DNA of 34,045 nt from Roseburia sp. (GTDB lineage Bacteria > Bacillota > Clostridia > Lachnospirales > Lachnospiraceae), in assembly GCA_017549185.1 (NCBI GenBank), contig JAFYVJ010000055.1, forward strand, positions 1 to 34,045, given 5' to 3'. This document shows positions 7,898-16,297 of the stretch, in pieces. The notes under the pieces were generated by a model. It ran no database searches. It was not told the origin of the DNA and was given only the letters and a program-made list of their open reading frames with translations. Within the stretch, counting starts at the first letter, position 1, and every line of letters begins with the position of its first letter. Both the position numbers and the translations under genes were made by a program.

Positions 7898-9115
7898 ATG
7901 GAAAAGCAACTTTTAAAGGTAAGAATGCTCGGAATGTTTAACATGGAATATGAGAATCAGCCGATTTCTTTTGAGCGGAATACACAGACAAAGACGAATC
8001 AGTTATTACAGATATTGTTTCATGCAGGAGAAGAAGGGATTGCAAGAGAGGTACTGTTACAACGTCTGTTTGGAAGAGAAGAAATTACGAATCCTTCAAA
8101 TAGTCTTAGAGCGACAGTCTTTCGTTTGAGAAAATTGCTGGTAGCGGCAGGTTTTCCGGAGAATGATGAATTTGTACATATTAAAAGTGGTATTTATCGT
8201 TGGACAGGTAATATTCCGGTAGAGGTAGATGCAGTTTTATTTGAGAGTAAAGCGAAAGAGGCATTAGAGACTGTAAAAGAAGAGGATCGCTATATAAAGT
8301 TAAAAGAGGTTTGTGAATTATATAAAGGAGATTTTCTTCCGCAGTTAGGTGCAGTGGAATGGGTGGCAACAGAAGCAGCCAGATATAAGACATTATATAA
8401 ACGTTGCATGAAGGCATTATGTCAGCTTTTAAAGACACGCAGAGAATATCAATTATTATATCAGATGGCAGCAGAAGCTGTGGAGTTGTATCCTTATGAT
8501 GAATGGCAGATATGGCAGATAGATAGTTTGATTGCACAAAATCGAATGAAAGAGGCTACTCGTTTGTATGAAGAGACAGCAGATGTTATGTTTCGTGAAA
8601 TGGGTGTATCTCCGTCAAGGAGAATGATGGAGAGGATGGCTCAGGTGAGTTCAGAGATACCAAATCGTGTGGAAATGCTCAAAGAAATACAGGGCGAATT
8701 GACGGAGAAAGAAGAAGTTAGAGGTGCGTTCTATTGTAGTTATCCAAGTTTTACAGAGAATTACCGCTACATGAAGCGAGTAATTTCTAGAACCGGACAG
8801 CAGGCCTATCTGATGTTGTGTACGATTACAGATGGGAAAGGATATCCGTTAGAAAAAGGAGAACGATTAGAGCGTTTTTCAGAAGAATTAGGATTAGCCA
8901 TTTTAGGTGCATTGAGAAAAGGAGATTTGTACACGAGATATAGTAATAATCAGTATCTTGTATTACTTTTAGATATCAGCCAGGAAGATTGCAGAATTGT
9001 GATTGATCGTATTAATCAAACTTTCGAGAATCCAAATCGAAAGAATTATTTGAAATATAATGTTTCTTCCTTATGTGAGGGAGAAGATGCATTGCAGGAA
9101 GATAAAAATATATAA
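7898..9115 (+). CDS. BTAD-domain transcriptional regulator with degenerate GGDEF-like tail
   Basis: Probable cytoplasmic transcription regulator. Residues about 5-100 look like an OmpR/SARP-type winged helix (LKVRMLGMFNMEYENQPISF ... SLRATVFRLRKLL). Residues about 105-250 are the helical bacterial transcriptional activation domain (VDAVLFESKAKEAL ... YPYDEWQIWQID ... LYEETADVMFREMGVSPSRRM). The C-terminal third (about 280-395) has the layout of a nucleotide-cyclase/GGDEF fold (LRKGDLYTRYSNNQYLVLLLDI ... RINQTFE), but SNNQY replaces GGDEF, so cyclase activity is not expected. It may sense a ligand. The target genes are unknown; no operon partner overlaps it. Confidence 0.8.
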   Translation: MEKQLLKVRMLGMFNMEYENQPISFERNTQTKTNQLLQILFHAGEEGIAREVLLQRLFGREEITNPSNSLRATVFRLRKLLVAAGFPENDEFVHIKSGIYRWTGNIPVEVDAVLFESKAKEALETVKEEDRYIKLKEVCELYKGDFLPQLGAVEWVATEAARYKTLYKRCMKALCQLLKTRREYQLLYQMAAEAVELYPYDEWQIWQIDSLIAQNRMKEATRLYEETADVMFREMGVSPSRRMMERMAQVSSEIPNRVEMLKEIQGELTEKEEVRGAFYCSYPSFTENYRYMKRVISRTGQQAYLMLCTITDGKGYPLEKGERLERFSEELGLAILGALRKGDLYTRYSNNQYLVLLLDISQEDCRIVIDRINQTFENPNRKNYLKYNVSSLCEGEDALQEDKNI

Positions 9116-9133
9116 GTAAAATCAAGAAAACAC

Positions 9134-9162
9134 TTGAAAATTCATAAAATCTATGTTATTAT
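9134..9162 (+). promoter_or_regulatory. Promoter of secG
   Basis: TTGAAA (9134-9139), 17 bp and TATTAT (9157-9162) lie 43 nt before the secG start. Confidence 0.7.
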
Positions 9163-9204
9163 TTGTAAAGTTATGAATTAATTTGCCGATGGGAGGTATA
9201 AATC

Positions 9205-9444
9205 GTGGCAGTTTTGAAGATGATTTTAACAATTGCATTTATTATAGTTAGTATCGCTTTAACAGTTATCATTTTGATGCAGCAGGGGAAAAATGCTGGA
9301 CTTGGAGCACTTGCTGGTGGTTCAGAGACATACTGGGGCAAGAATAAAGGTCGTTCGATGGAAGGCATGCTTGATAAGATGACTAAAATCTTAATTGCAG
9401 CATTTGTCATTATTGCAGCAGTATTGAATATGGGAATTTTCTAA
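9205..9444 (+). CDS. secG: Preprotein translocase subunit SecG
   Basis: Small membrane subunit of the SecYEG channel. The 79-aa protein has two hydrophobic helices (about 4-24 and 60-78) separated by the conserved Gly-rich cytoplasmic loop QQGKNAGLGALAGGSETYWGK. The start is GTG at 9205 after GGGAGG. Its place before rnr and smpB is the conserved Firmicutes arrangement, but a strong terminator and a separate promoter insulate it from rnr. Confidence 0.95.
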   Translation: MAVLKMILTIAFIIVSIALTVIILMQQGKNAGLGALAGGSETYWGKNKGRSMEGMLDKMTKILIAAFVIIAAVLNMGIF

Positions 9445-9454
9445 GAACAAATGA

Positions 9455-9484
9455 GGCTGTCGTGGATACGACAGCCTTTTTTTT
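9455..9484 (+). terminator. Terminator of secG
   Basis: GGCTGTCGT (9455-9463) and ACGACAGCC (9468-9476) form a perfect 9-bp stem followed by eight T. Confidence 0.93.
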
Positions 9485-9523
9485 ACGAATAAGCATACCG
9501 CATATTTGTGAGGAGGGGTATTT

Positions 9524-11683
9524 ATGGAGAAGGAGTTATTAAAAGAACGAAAAAAAACGATATACGATTTTATTTGTGATGAGTTTTATGTGCCGATGAA
9601 GGTAAAGGAAATCGCGATTATGTTAAATGTGCCAAAGTCGCAGAGGGCAGATTTACAGGAAGTGCTTGATTCCTTAGTAGCAGATGGTAAGATAGAAGTT
9701 TCCGTGAAAGGCAAGTATAGTAAGGCAGAGGGAAAGTTTTTGACGGGCACTTTTACGGCTCATCAGCGAGGATTTGGTTTTGTTACGATTGAAGGCGAAG
9801 ATCAGGATATTTTTATTCCGGAGACGCAGATTAATGGAGCTATGCATCAGGATATAGTGCAGGTAGCTATTACAAAAGGGGCGTCATCCGATAAGCGTCG
9901 TGAAGGTATGATTACCAAGATTTTGGAACGTGGCATGGAAACATTGGTGTGTTATTACGAAGAAAGTAAGAATTTTGGATTTGCGGTGCCTGATAATCCT
10001 CGTTTTACACAAGATATTTTTATTCCGAAGGAACATTCCATGGGAGCGGTTCGTGGTCACAAAGTCGTAGTAGAGATTACGGAGTATGGACGGGATGGCA
10101 AAAAACCGGAAGGTAAAGTTGTGGAGATTTTAGGGCATGTAAATGACCCGGGCACAGATATTTTGTCCATTGTCAGAGGATATGATTTGCCAATGGAATT
10201 TCCGGAAAAAGTAATGCGTCAGGTGGAAAATGTATCGAATGAAGTTAGTGCGGCTGATATGGCAGGCAGAATGGATTTGAGAGACTGGCAGACGGTCACG
10301 ATTGATGGTGAAGACGCAAAAGACTTAGATGATGCGATTACAATTACAAAAGAGGGTAATAAATATATATTAGGTGTTCATATTGCAGATGTAACGAATT
10401 ACGTTCAGGAGCATAGTGCACTAGACGTAGAAGCTTTGAATCGTGGAACATCCGTGTATTTGGTAGACAGGGTAATTCCAATGCTTCCGCATAAGCTATC
10501 AAATGGTATTTGTTCATTAAATGCGGATGAAAATCGTTTGGCATTAAGCTGTATTATGACGATTGATGAAAAGGGAAATGTGGTTGATCATACGATAGCA
10601 GAGACAGTTATTAAAGTAGATCGTCGTATGAGTTATAATAGTGTGAAAAAGATTTTAGAGGATAAAGACGAGGCAGAAATAGCGGAATATAAAGATTTGG
10701 TTCCGATGTTTGAATTGATGCAGGAGTTGGCATCTATTTTGCGTAAAAAGCGTATGAAACGTGGTTCGATTGATTTCGATTTCCCAGAGACAAAAATTAT
10801 TTTGAATGAACAGGGAAAACCGGTTGAGATTAAGCCATACGATAGAAATGTGGCGACAAAGATTATCGAGGACTTTATGTTGATTGCAAATGAAACTGTG
10901 GCACAGGATTATTTCTGGCAGGAACTTCCATTTGTGTATCGTACCCATGATAATCCGGATTCCGAAAAGATTCAAAAACTGGCTACGTTTATTAATAATT
11001 TCGGATATACTATCCGTATTGGACAAGATGAGGTACATCCAAAGGAATTACAGAAATTGTTAATGAATATTGAAGGAACACCGGAAGAAGTGCTGATTAG
11101 TCGTCTGACGCTTCGCTCTATGAAGCAGGCGAAATATACGACTATGAGTACCGGACATTTTGGTTTGGCGACACATTATTATTGTCATTTTACATCGCCA
11201 ATTCGACGTTATCCGGATTTACAGATTCACCGTATTATCAAGGATAATTTGCGTGGACGCATGAATGCTAAAAAAATTGAGCATTATGAGAAGATATTAG
11301 ATGAAGTAGCAGCACGTTCCAGCAAAATGGAACGTCGTGCCGAAGAAGCTGAACGTGAGACGGATAAGCTGAAGAAAGTAGAATATATGTCAGAGCATAT
11401 CGGAGAGACTTTTGAAGGTGTGATTTCCGGTGTGACAGAATGGGGATTCTATGTGGAATTGCCGAATACGGTGGAAGGTCTTGTGCATGTAACATCCTTA
11501 AATGATGATTATTATCATTACGACGAAAGAAGCTACGAATTGGTTGGAGAGACTGGAGCACGTAGATATAAGCTTGGACAGAAGATAAAAGTGATTGTAG
11601 CTGCTACGGATAAAGTTTTAAGAACCATTGATTTTGAGGTGGCCGTTTGCGATGAGTCAGATGAGCACACGATGACTAAATAA
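9524..11683 (+). CDS. rnr: Ribonuclease R
   Basis: Processive 3'-5' exoribonuclease of the RNase II/R family, which degrades structured RNA and works with tmRNA on non-stop mRNAs. Domains in order: N-terminal winged helix (about 10-65), cold-shock OB folds (GTFTAHQRGFGFVTIEGEDQ and the following FAVPDN/IFIPKEH repeat), the RNB catalytic domain with the metal-binding Asp cluster DGEDAKDLDDAI (about 261-272), and a C-terminal S1 domain (GETFEGVISGVTEWGFYVEL, about 627-705). The tail is short and acidic. The 719-aa length is usual for Firmicutes. ATG follows GAGGAGGGG. smpB and ssrA follow, a functional cluster. Confidence 0.96.
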   Translation: MEKELLKERKKTIYDFICDEFYVPMKVKEIAIMLNVPKSQRADLQEVLDSLVADGKIEVSVKGKYSKAEGKFLTGTFTAHQRGFGFVTIEGEDQDIFIPETQINGAMHQDIVQVAITKGASSDKRREGMITKILERGMETLVCYYEESKNFGFAVPDNPRFTQDIFIPKEHSMGAVRGHKVVVEITEYGRDGKKPEGKVVEILGHVNDPGTDILSIVRGYDLPMEFPEKVMRQVENVSNEVSAADMAGRMDLRDWQTVTIDGEDAKDLDDAITITKEGNKYILGVHIADVTNYVQEHSALDVEALNRGTSVYLVDRVIPMLPHKLSNGICSLNADENRLALSCIMTIDEKGNVVDHTIAETVIKVDRRMSYNSVKKILEDKDEAEIAEYKDLVPMFELMQELASILRKKRMKRGSIDFDFPETKIILNEQGKPVEIKPYDRNVATKIIEDFMLIANETVAQDYFWQELPFVYRTHDNPDSEKIQKLATFINNFGYTIRIGQDEVHPKELQKLLMNIEGTPEEVLISRLTLRSMKQAKYTTMSTGHFGLATHYYCHFTSPIRRYPDLQIHRIIKDNLRGRMNAKKIEHYEKILDEVAARSSKMERRAEEAERETDKLKKVEYMSEHIGETFEGVISGVTEWGFYVELPNTVEGLVHVTSLNDDYYHYDERSYELVGETGARRYKLGQKIKVIVAATDKVLRTIDFEVAVCDESDEHTMTK

Positions 11684-11695
11684 CGATAAAGCAGA

Positions 11696-11798
11696 TTTTT
11701 GACATAAGAATAAAGGTGGAACAGCGAGGATGCAGTGAGATTATCTTTGTGAATGGCGTGGGAGTGAACAGCAACTTTGCGAAAAAATTGTCAAAAAT
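11696..11798. repeat. Intergenic module bounded by a 9-bp inverted repeat
   Basis: TTTTTGACA (11696-11704) and TGTCAAAAA (11790-11798) bound about 85 nt in the 260-nt rnr-smpB gap. Inside, GTGGAACAGCGAG and GTGAACAGCAAC recur as imperfect direct repeats. It holds no ORF. It resembles dispersed intergenic repeats I associate with Lachnospiraceae, but only one copy is visible here. Confidence 0.35.
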
Positions 11799-11814
11799 TT
11801 ATAAGAGAAGTTTA

Positions 11815-11843
11815 TTGCATTGGAACGAAAGTTAGGTTATACT
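11815..11843 (+). promoter_or_regulatory. Promoter of smpB-ssrA
   Basis: TTGCAT (11815-11820), 17 bp and TATACT (11838-11843) sit about 100 nt before smpB. It probably also serves ssrA, which starts only 6 nt after the smpB stop. Confidence 0.7.
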
Positions 11844-11943
11844 CATAGAGCAGTTGAAAGTAAAAGTTCATGTGGATATGAATTTGGGAAACTGCTCTGG
11901 AGTATGACTTGTAGTTGACTATTATTTTGGAAAGGAGAGCATC

Positions 11944-12411
11944 ATGGCAAAAGAAGCGAAAAAATTAATAGCAAATAATAAAAAAGCCTACCATGATTAT
12001 TTCCTAGAAGAAAGATATGAGGCCGGTATCGAATTGCATGGTACCGAAGTAAAGTCTTTACGCATGGGAAAATGCAGTATCAAGGAAGCATTTGTGCGTA
12101 TTCAAGATGGTGAAGTATACATCTACGGTATGCACGTAAGTCCTTATGAAAAGGGTAATATTTTTAACAAGGATCCGCTTAGACCAAAGAAACTTCTACT
12201 TCATAAAGCAGAGATACGAAAGTTGATTGGAAAACTTGCTGAGCAGGGTTATACTTTGGTACCGGTTGAGGTATACTTAAAGGGAAGTCTTGTGAAGGTT
12301 GAAATTGCTCTTGCAAAAGGTAAAAAACTCTATGATAAGCGCCAGGATATTGCAAAGAAGGATATGAAGCGTGAAGCAGAGCGTGAGTTTAAGATACGTA
12401 ACTTTGGTTAA
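11944..12411 (+). CDS. smpB: tmRNA-binding protein SmpB
   Basis: Binds the tRNA-like part of tmRNA and delivers it to stalled ribosomes. The 155-aa protein has the OB-fold core with [30 protein letters not shown], the VSPYEKGN segment and the conserved basic C-terminal tail ([25 protein letters not shown]) that mimics a codon-anticodon helix in the decoding centre. ATG follows AAAGGAGAG. Its RNA partner ssrA starts directly after it, so one primary transcript could carry both. Confidence 0.97.
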   Translation: MAKEAKKLIANNKKAYHDYFLEERYEAGIELHGTEVKSLRMGKCSIKEAFVRIQDGEVYIYGMHVSPYEKGNIFNKDPLRPKKLLLHKAEIRKLIGKLAEQGYTLVPVEVYLKGSLVKVEIALAKGKKLYDKRQDIAKKDMKREAEREFKIRNFG

Positions 12412-12417
12412 GATTAT

Positions 12418-12754
12418 GGGCTTGTAAAGGTTTCGACAGGGATCATGCAGCTGGAGAAGCGAGTCGCACGGGATGCGTTAAATTCCAAAATTAAAAATAA
12501 ACGCTGAAGAAAATTTAGCATACGCTGCCTAGTTGCAGCAGTCTGACCTAGTGCACCTACACATTAGGACCCAGGCTTCGACCATGTAGGAAACGACACC
12601 GGCTAAGCTTTGCACCGGCGGGCGTATCATGAAGCTACTAAAGCGGGCATCCTGCCTATGGGAGGTTCGCGGAGGGAATGTCAAACTATAGGCTACACTC
12701 GTAGAAGGGCAGGGAATTGGTTTTTGGACAGGGGTTCGATTCCCCTCAGGTCCA
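12418..12754 (+). ncRNA. ssrA: Transfer-messenger RNA (tmRNA)
   Basis: One-piece tmRNA. The 5' end GGGCUUG (12418-12424) pairs with CAGGUCC (12747-12753), including two G-U pairs, to make the tRNA-like acceptor stem; A12754 is the discriminator and CCA is not encoded. GGTTTCGACAGG near the 5' end and GGGGTTCGATTCCCC near the 3' end are the conserved D- and T-arm regions. The middle holds the tag frame and pseudoknot arms such as GACACCGGC/GCACCGGCGGGC. It begins 6 nt after smpB, so RNase P probably generates the 5' end from a longer transcript. Confidence 0.96.
12503..12532 (+). other. tmRNA tag reading frame (AEENLAYAA, TAG stop)
   Basis: Resume codon GCT at 12503, preceded by TAAAC, compares with the TAGUC-type context in E. 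coli. It starts a nine-codon frame reading A-E-E-N-L-A-Y-A-A, ended by TAG at 12530-12532. The hydrophobic C-terminal -YAA is a proper degradation signal for ClpXP-type proteases. TAG is an uncommon stop here; TAA is more frequent in tmRNAs. Confidence 0.85.
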
Positions 12755-12760
12755 CTCTAA

Positions 12761-12807
12761 AATAGCAGGTTAATCAAACGTAAATTTGATTGACCTGCTA
12801 TTTTTTT
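12761..12807 (+). terminator. Terminator of ssrA
   Basis: An 18-bp stem (12761-12778 with 12785-12802, one G-U) with a six-base loop, followed by a run of T to 12807. Confidence 0.93.
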
Positions 12808-12810
12808 AAT

Positions 12811-12939
12811 GGTGATGTAGAATCATTTGTTAGACTGGCATTCAGTGATTGGTGTAATTCTTTCAAATTAAATATTGATTTGTATACGGAAAAAATAAAG
12901 TTGGATTATGATTATTTTTTACATGAGGTAATTGTATAA
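12811..12939 (+). pseudogene. Orphan C-terminal coding remnant downstream of ssrA
   Basis: A 42-codon frame without a usable start reads like a protein tail (GDVESFVRLAFSDWCNSF ... YDYFLHEVIV) and stops at TAA 12937-12939. It begins directly after the ssrA terminator, where mobile elements often insert. No family is recognised. It may be the residue of a gene lost with an excised or decayed element, or a chance frame. Confidence 0.3.
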
Positions 12940-12980
12940 TTCTTGTTAAAACTTCATATTCTATACCGAGGAGTGAGGAT

Positions 12981-13127
12981 ATGGATAAGAAAGAAAAACA
13001 GCAAGAACAGTGTCAAAAAAACAGAAATGAGTTCAACAGCGTCACACAAAAAGTAAAACCGGAAAATCAAAATCAGACACATAACGTCCGTAAAGAAGGT
13101 ATAGGACCGATTAATCAAAAACGGTAA
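12981..13127 (+). CDS. Small hydrophilic protein, 48 aa
   Basis: ATG 12981 lies seven bases after GAGGAG, and the frame ends at TAA 13125-13127, followed closely by a terminator. The product is very rich in Lys, Gln, Asn and Glu (MDKKEKQQEQCQKNRNEF), has almost no hydrophobic residues and ends in KEGIGPINQKR. Short proteins with a Gly-Pro-Asn/basic end are common in Clostridia, but no function is known to me. It is likely disordered and cytoplasmic. The good ribosome site and the terminator support a real gene. Confidence 0.65.
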   Translation: MDKKEKQQEQCQKNRNEFNSVTQKVKPENQNQTHNVRKEGIGPINQKR

Positions 13128-13149
13128 GTAAAAATGATGCTTAGAAGAG

Positions 13150-13192
13150 AGGCAGTATATTAGTTCAATGTGATTAATACACTGTCTTTTTT
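13150..13192 (+). terminator. Terminator of the 48-aa gene
   Basis: AGGCAGTATATTA pairs with TAATACACTGTCT with minor mismatches, followed by six T. Confidence 0.8.
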
Positions 13193-13299
13193 GTTCGTCT
13201 TGCACAGGGATTATGCGATATGCCACTAATGGTTTTATCCTGTCAGGATATATAATAAGAATATCTTTTCTGCATAGAACATGGTAGATGCAGTTATAG

Positions 13300-13950
13300 G
13301 TTTATATTCCTAAGAAGGAAAGAGAGCTTGCGGAGAAGTTAGCGATAAAGAAATATTTATCTTATCAATTGGATGAAATGAAACAGGAGAAATCAGCAAT
13401 TGAGTTTTATTTGCGTCATCATAAGAACATTTCTAATTGAGCAGAGAGTATGGTTGCTGAGATGTCCGGATATCAGGAACTTCTATTACCATATTTTAAA
13501 CCTATTTCAGAAGAATTAAATGATTGGACAAAGCAATCTTATAACTCTAATATGAAATATCCAGAACAATTGATACATAAAGCAAGTAATGGAAAGTTAG
13601 TACGTTCAAAATCAGAAGTGCTTATTGATATGGCACTATATACGAACAGGATTCCGTTTCGTTATGAGTGTGAACTTCAGATGGGAGATTCTATTATTTA
13701 TCCAGACTTTACAATACGACATCCAAAGACGGGAGAAGTATATTATTGGGAGCATTTTGGAATGATGGATGACATATTTTATATTAAAAATGCTTGTGCC
13801 AAGATGCAATTATATGCTACCAATGGAATAACACCGGGTATAGATTTAATTATGACATTTGAAACACATAAAAAGCCATTGAGTTTGGATAAAATAAATG
13901 GCATTATAAAAGATGCAAATCACGAGGAAAATGTATTAAAAATGGGGTGA
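13300..13950 (+). pseudogene. Decayed PD-(D/E)xK-like hypothetical gene
   Basis: One frame runs from about 13300 (VYIPKKERELAEKLAIKKYL ... IEFYLRHHKN), meets an in-frame TGA at 13438-13440 and continues (AESMVAEMSGYQELLLPYF ... RSKSEVLIDMALYTN ... IPFRYECELQMGDS ... YPDFTIRHPKTGEVYYWEHFG). Both sides match what I remember of one conserved Lachnospiraceae hypothetical family of roughly 300 aa. The YPDF and YYWEHFG motifs suggest a restriction-endonuclease-like fold. A likely frameshift near 13300 cuts off the N-terminus, since an upstream frame reads RCSYR just before. ATG 13450 could still give a 166-aa fragment containing the putative nuclease core, but no ribosome site is evident. Confidence 0.7.
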
Positions 13951-14071
13951 AACGGAAAAGTTTTTTATCATATGCCCCGAAGGTGATATTTCTCGAGAAA
14001 ATGGGGGCTGGGATAACATTTTTTTGCATAAGTCCTGGTAACCTGTACACAAACTCTTCACATAAATCGTA
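13951..14071. other. Non-coding spacer with a GCCCC/GGGGC hairpin
   Basis: No gene is seen. GCCCC near 13975 can pair with GGGGC near 14005 around a long AT-rich loop, followed by a T-rich run. It could be a weak terminator of the pseudogene. No c-di-GMP riboswitch consensus is recognised, although a GGDEF gene follows. Confidence 0.35.
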
Positions 14072-14100
14072 TTGCAAAACCATGCTGCTTTTTTTATAAT
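14072..14100 (+). promoter_or_regulatory. Promoter of the GGDEF-to-lipoprotein operon
   Basis: TTGCAA (14072-14077), 17 bp and a perfect TATAAT (14095-14100). The leader to the ATG at 14248 is about 140 nt. Confidence 0.75.
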
Positions 14101-14247
14101 ATGTTATAAGTAGAAAAATGTCTTGGGATAGCAAACGTAGGATTTTTCCCATGGCATACGAGAATGATTGAGTTTGAATTTGTACACAATGTCTGGAAAA
14201 TGGAATTGTATATAAAATGGAAGCAAGAGTAAATATGGAGAAGAAGT

Positions 14248-15714
14248 ATGGAAAATGTTGCGAAAAAGGAAATGGCAGAGGCACTGTACCAGCGTGGAAT
14301 AGCGTCTTTTTCAAAGGGGAAATATCAGGAGACAATTGAGGCATTAACCAATTGTATTAGTATGGAAAAAGCAGAACAATATGAGTATTTAGAAGCAGAT
14401 GCTTATAATACTTTAGGTATGCTATTCTTCTTTGCTGGATATGAGACGATAGCGTTGGATTATTATTTGTCAGCACTAGAATCAGCCAGACGTCAGTATA
14501 ATACAGGTGGTGTGGTATCCGCTTTTTTGAATATTGGATTATTGTATCAGGCGGGCAAGGAATATAGCAGGGCTATGTCATATTATCAGCAGGCAAAAGA
14601 AGCAGCAGAGCAGGATTTGCGAAGCAATGATGTTTTGTTGGTTTTGTATGCAGATATCCAGATTGCTCAGCTATATTGTAGAATGGGACAATATAAAGAT
14701 GCGAAACATCTGTGTAAAGAGATAGAGAATTTTGCAAAAGTGGTAGCAGATGGAGAGTTTTTGCTAACAAAATGGATGTTGGATATTTTTCTGGCAGATC
14801 ATGTGGCGGATTATACAAGAGTACATTTGCTTACAGAAGAAATTATTAATCACTTGAGGGAAGACGAGCAATTTATCGAGCAGATTGATTTTTATGTAGA
14901 TGTTTGTGAGATGATGTTTGCTTATGGAAATGTAAGAGAAACCCGAATGATTTTAGATTTAATAAGAGAGAAGATAAAAGATACAGATTTTTTACGTTTA
15001 AAGATTCGTATTGAACAGATTGAAGTAAATTATCAAAAAGAATATGGAAGGGAAATTGATTACAAAGAGGCTTGCAAACGTTATATAAAATTACATGCTC
15101 AGTATGAAGCATTATTAATAGAGTTTCGTAGAAAAAATTTAGAAAATATGGCCAGTATGCAAAAACTCGAGGAACAAAAACGAGAATTTGAACGTCGTAG
15201 CAGACATGATATGGCAACCGGACTTTTAAATAAAAAAGCTTTTCGGCATGAAGTAGAACAGGCGTTGATGGAACATTCAGGCGAGACAATGAATGCCATG
15301 GTTTTTTTGGATATTGATAATTTTAAATTGGTGAACGACAGCTTTGGCCATCTTTTAGGTGATGAGGTGATTCGTGCGTTGTCAGATAAGATTCAGGAAC
15401 ATTTTGCAGAAAAATGTATCTGTGGAAGATTTGGTGGCGATGAATTTAATGTATTCATTCGGGAAGTAGAAGATATGTTGGAACTGGAGTGTAAGATAGA
15501 GAGATTTAGAGAATCTTTTTCGAAACTTGGTTTTGGAGAAGATGGAGAAATATATGTTACTTTAAGTATTGGTGTCTCCTACAACAGAGGTATGAGTGTG
15601 TCTTATCAGTCTATGCTGGCTTGTGCGGATGAGGCATTAGAGAAGTCAAAAGAATATGGTAAGAACAGGGTATCTTATTATGAGATAAAAAGAGGAAGAT
15701 ATAGTTATGCCTAA
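14248..15714 (+). CDS. TPR-GGDEF diguanylate cyclase
   Basis: Predicted to make c-di-GMP from two GTP. The N-terminal two thirds (about 1-290) are tetratricopeptide-like helices (AEALYQRGIASFSKGKYQETIEAL; YEYLEADAYNTLGMLFFFAG; YSRAMSYYQQAKEAAEQ), a protein-interaction or sensing region. A short coiled coil (about 285-315) leads to the GGDEF domain with NKKAF, FLDIDNFKLVNDSFGHLLGD and RFGGDEF (GGDEF at 396-400), all intact. The product-inhibition RxxD site is missing: AEKC occupies its place. No signal peptide or membrane helix is seen, so it is cytosolic. Its end overlaps the next gene by 8 nt, implying coupled translation. Confidence 0.9.
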   Translation: MENVAKKEMAEALYQRGIASFSKGKYQETIEALTNCISMEKAEQYEYLEADAYNTLGMLFFFAGYETIALDYYLSALESARRQYNTGGVVSAFLNIGLLYQAGKEYSRAMSYYQQAKEAAEQDLRSNDVLLVLYADIQIAQLYCRMGQYKDAKHLCKEIENFAKVVADGEFLLTKWMLDIFLADHVADYTRVHLLTEEIINHLREDEQFIEQIDFYVDVCEMMFAYGNVRETRMILDLIREKIKDTDFLRLKIRIEQIEVNYQKEYGREIDYKEACKRYIKLHAQYEALLIEFRRKNLENMASMQKLEEQKREFERRSRHDMATGLLNKKAFRHEVEQALMEHSGETMNAMVFLDIDNFKLVNDSFGHLLGDEVIRALSDKIQEHFAEKCICGRFGGDEFNVFIREVEDMLELECKIERFRESFSKLGFGEDGEIYVTLSIGVSYNRGMSVSYQSMLACADEALEKSKEYGKNRVSYYEIKRGRYSYA

Positions 15715-16285
15715 AAAAGAAACGCTTTATGTGGTAGAAGGATTTGCTTTTTATAGTGAAGCAGAAGCTGAGCAGGCGAAAAAGGAATGCGAAGGAATTA
15801 AATATATTAAAGAAAAGGCTGACATGAGCAAGCCGGATGTAATGTTGCAGATATATAATAGAATGATTAAAGAAAAAATGTTTGTGACTTCGGTTGGCTA
15901 TGCATTTTTGTATGATCTGCAAGAGTATTTGCGGATAAATCCATATATAAAAGATGAGCATATTTTGCCAATAGAAATCATACATCCTTCCATACAGGAA
16001 AGCTTGCGTGAAGAGAAGCAAAAGCATCATGCTCAGTTAAGAGAGGTAAAACAAAAGTCTGTAAAAAAATCAATGACAGATAGTGAACTGATGAAGAAAT
16101 ATAAGTTTTCACTTGTGATGAATTTGATATTGATCATTAGTGTGGTATGTATGTTTCTTATTTCTGCTACTAGTGGACATCCGACGATTTTGAATTATGA
16201 GAAAACAATAATTAACCGTTATTCTGCGTGGGAACAGGAGTTGACGGAACGAGAAGCTGCACTACGGGAGGCAGAGAACCGGTAG
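15707..16285 (+). CDS. Single-pass membrane protein of unknown function
   Basis: A 192-aa protein not assigned to a family. The first ~105 residues are soluble and mixed alpha/beta (LYVVEGFAFYSEAEAEQAKK ... VGYAFLYDLQEYLRINP). A charged helix (about 105-130) precedes one transmembrane helix (about 137-156, NLILIISVVCMFLISA), and a short coiled-coil-like tail follows (SAWEQELTEREAALREAENR). By the positive-inside rule the basic N-terminal part is probably cytoplasmic. It overlaps the GGDEF gene and is 12 nt from the response regulator gene, so it may link c-di-GMP output to the membrane; that is inference. Confidence 0.75.
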   Translation: MPKKETLYVVEGFAFYSEAEAEQAKKECEGIKYIKEKADMSKPDVMLQIYNRMIKEKMFVTSVGYAFLYDLQEYLRINPYIKDEHILPIEIIHPSIQESLREEKQKHHAQLREVKQKSVKKSMTDSELMKKYKFSLVMNLILIISVVCMFLISATSGHPTILNYEKTIINRYSAWEQELTEREAALREAENR

Positions 16286-16297
16286 AAAAGAGGTTGT

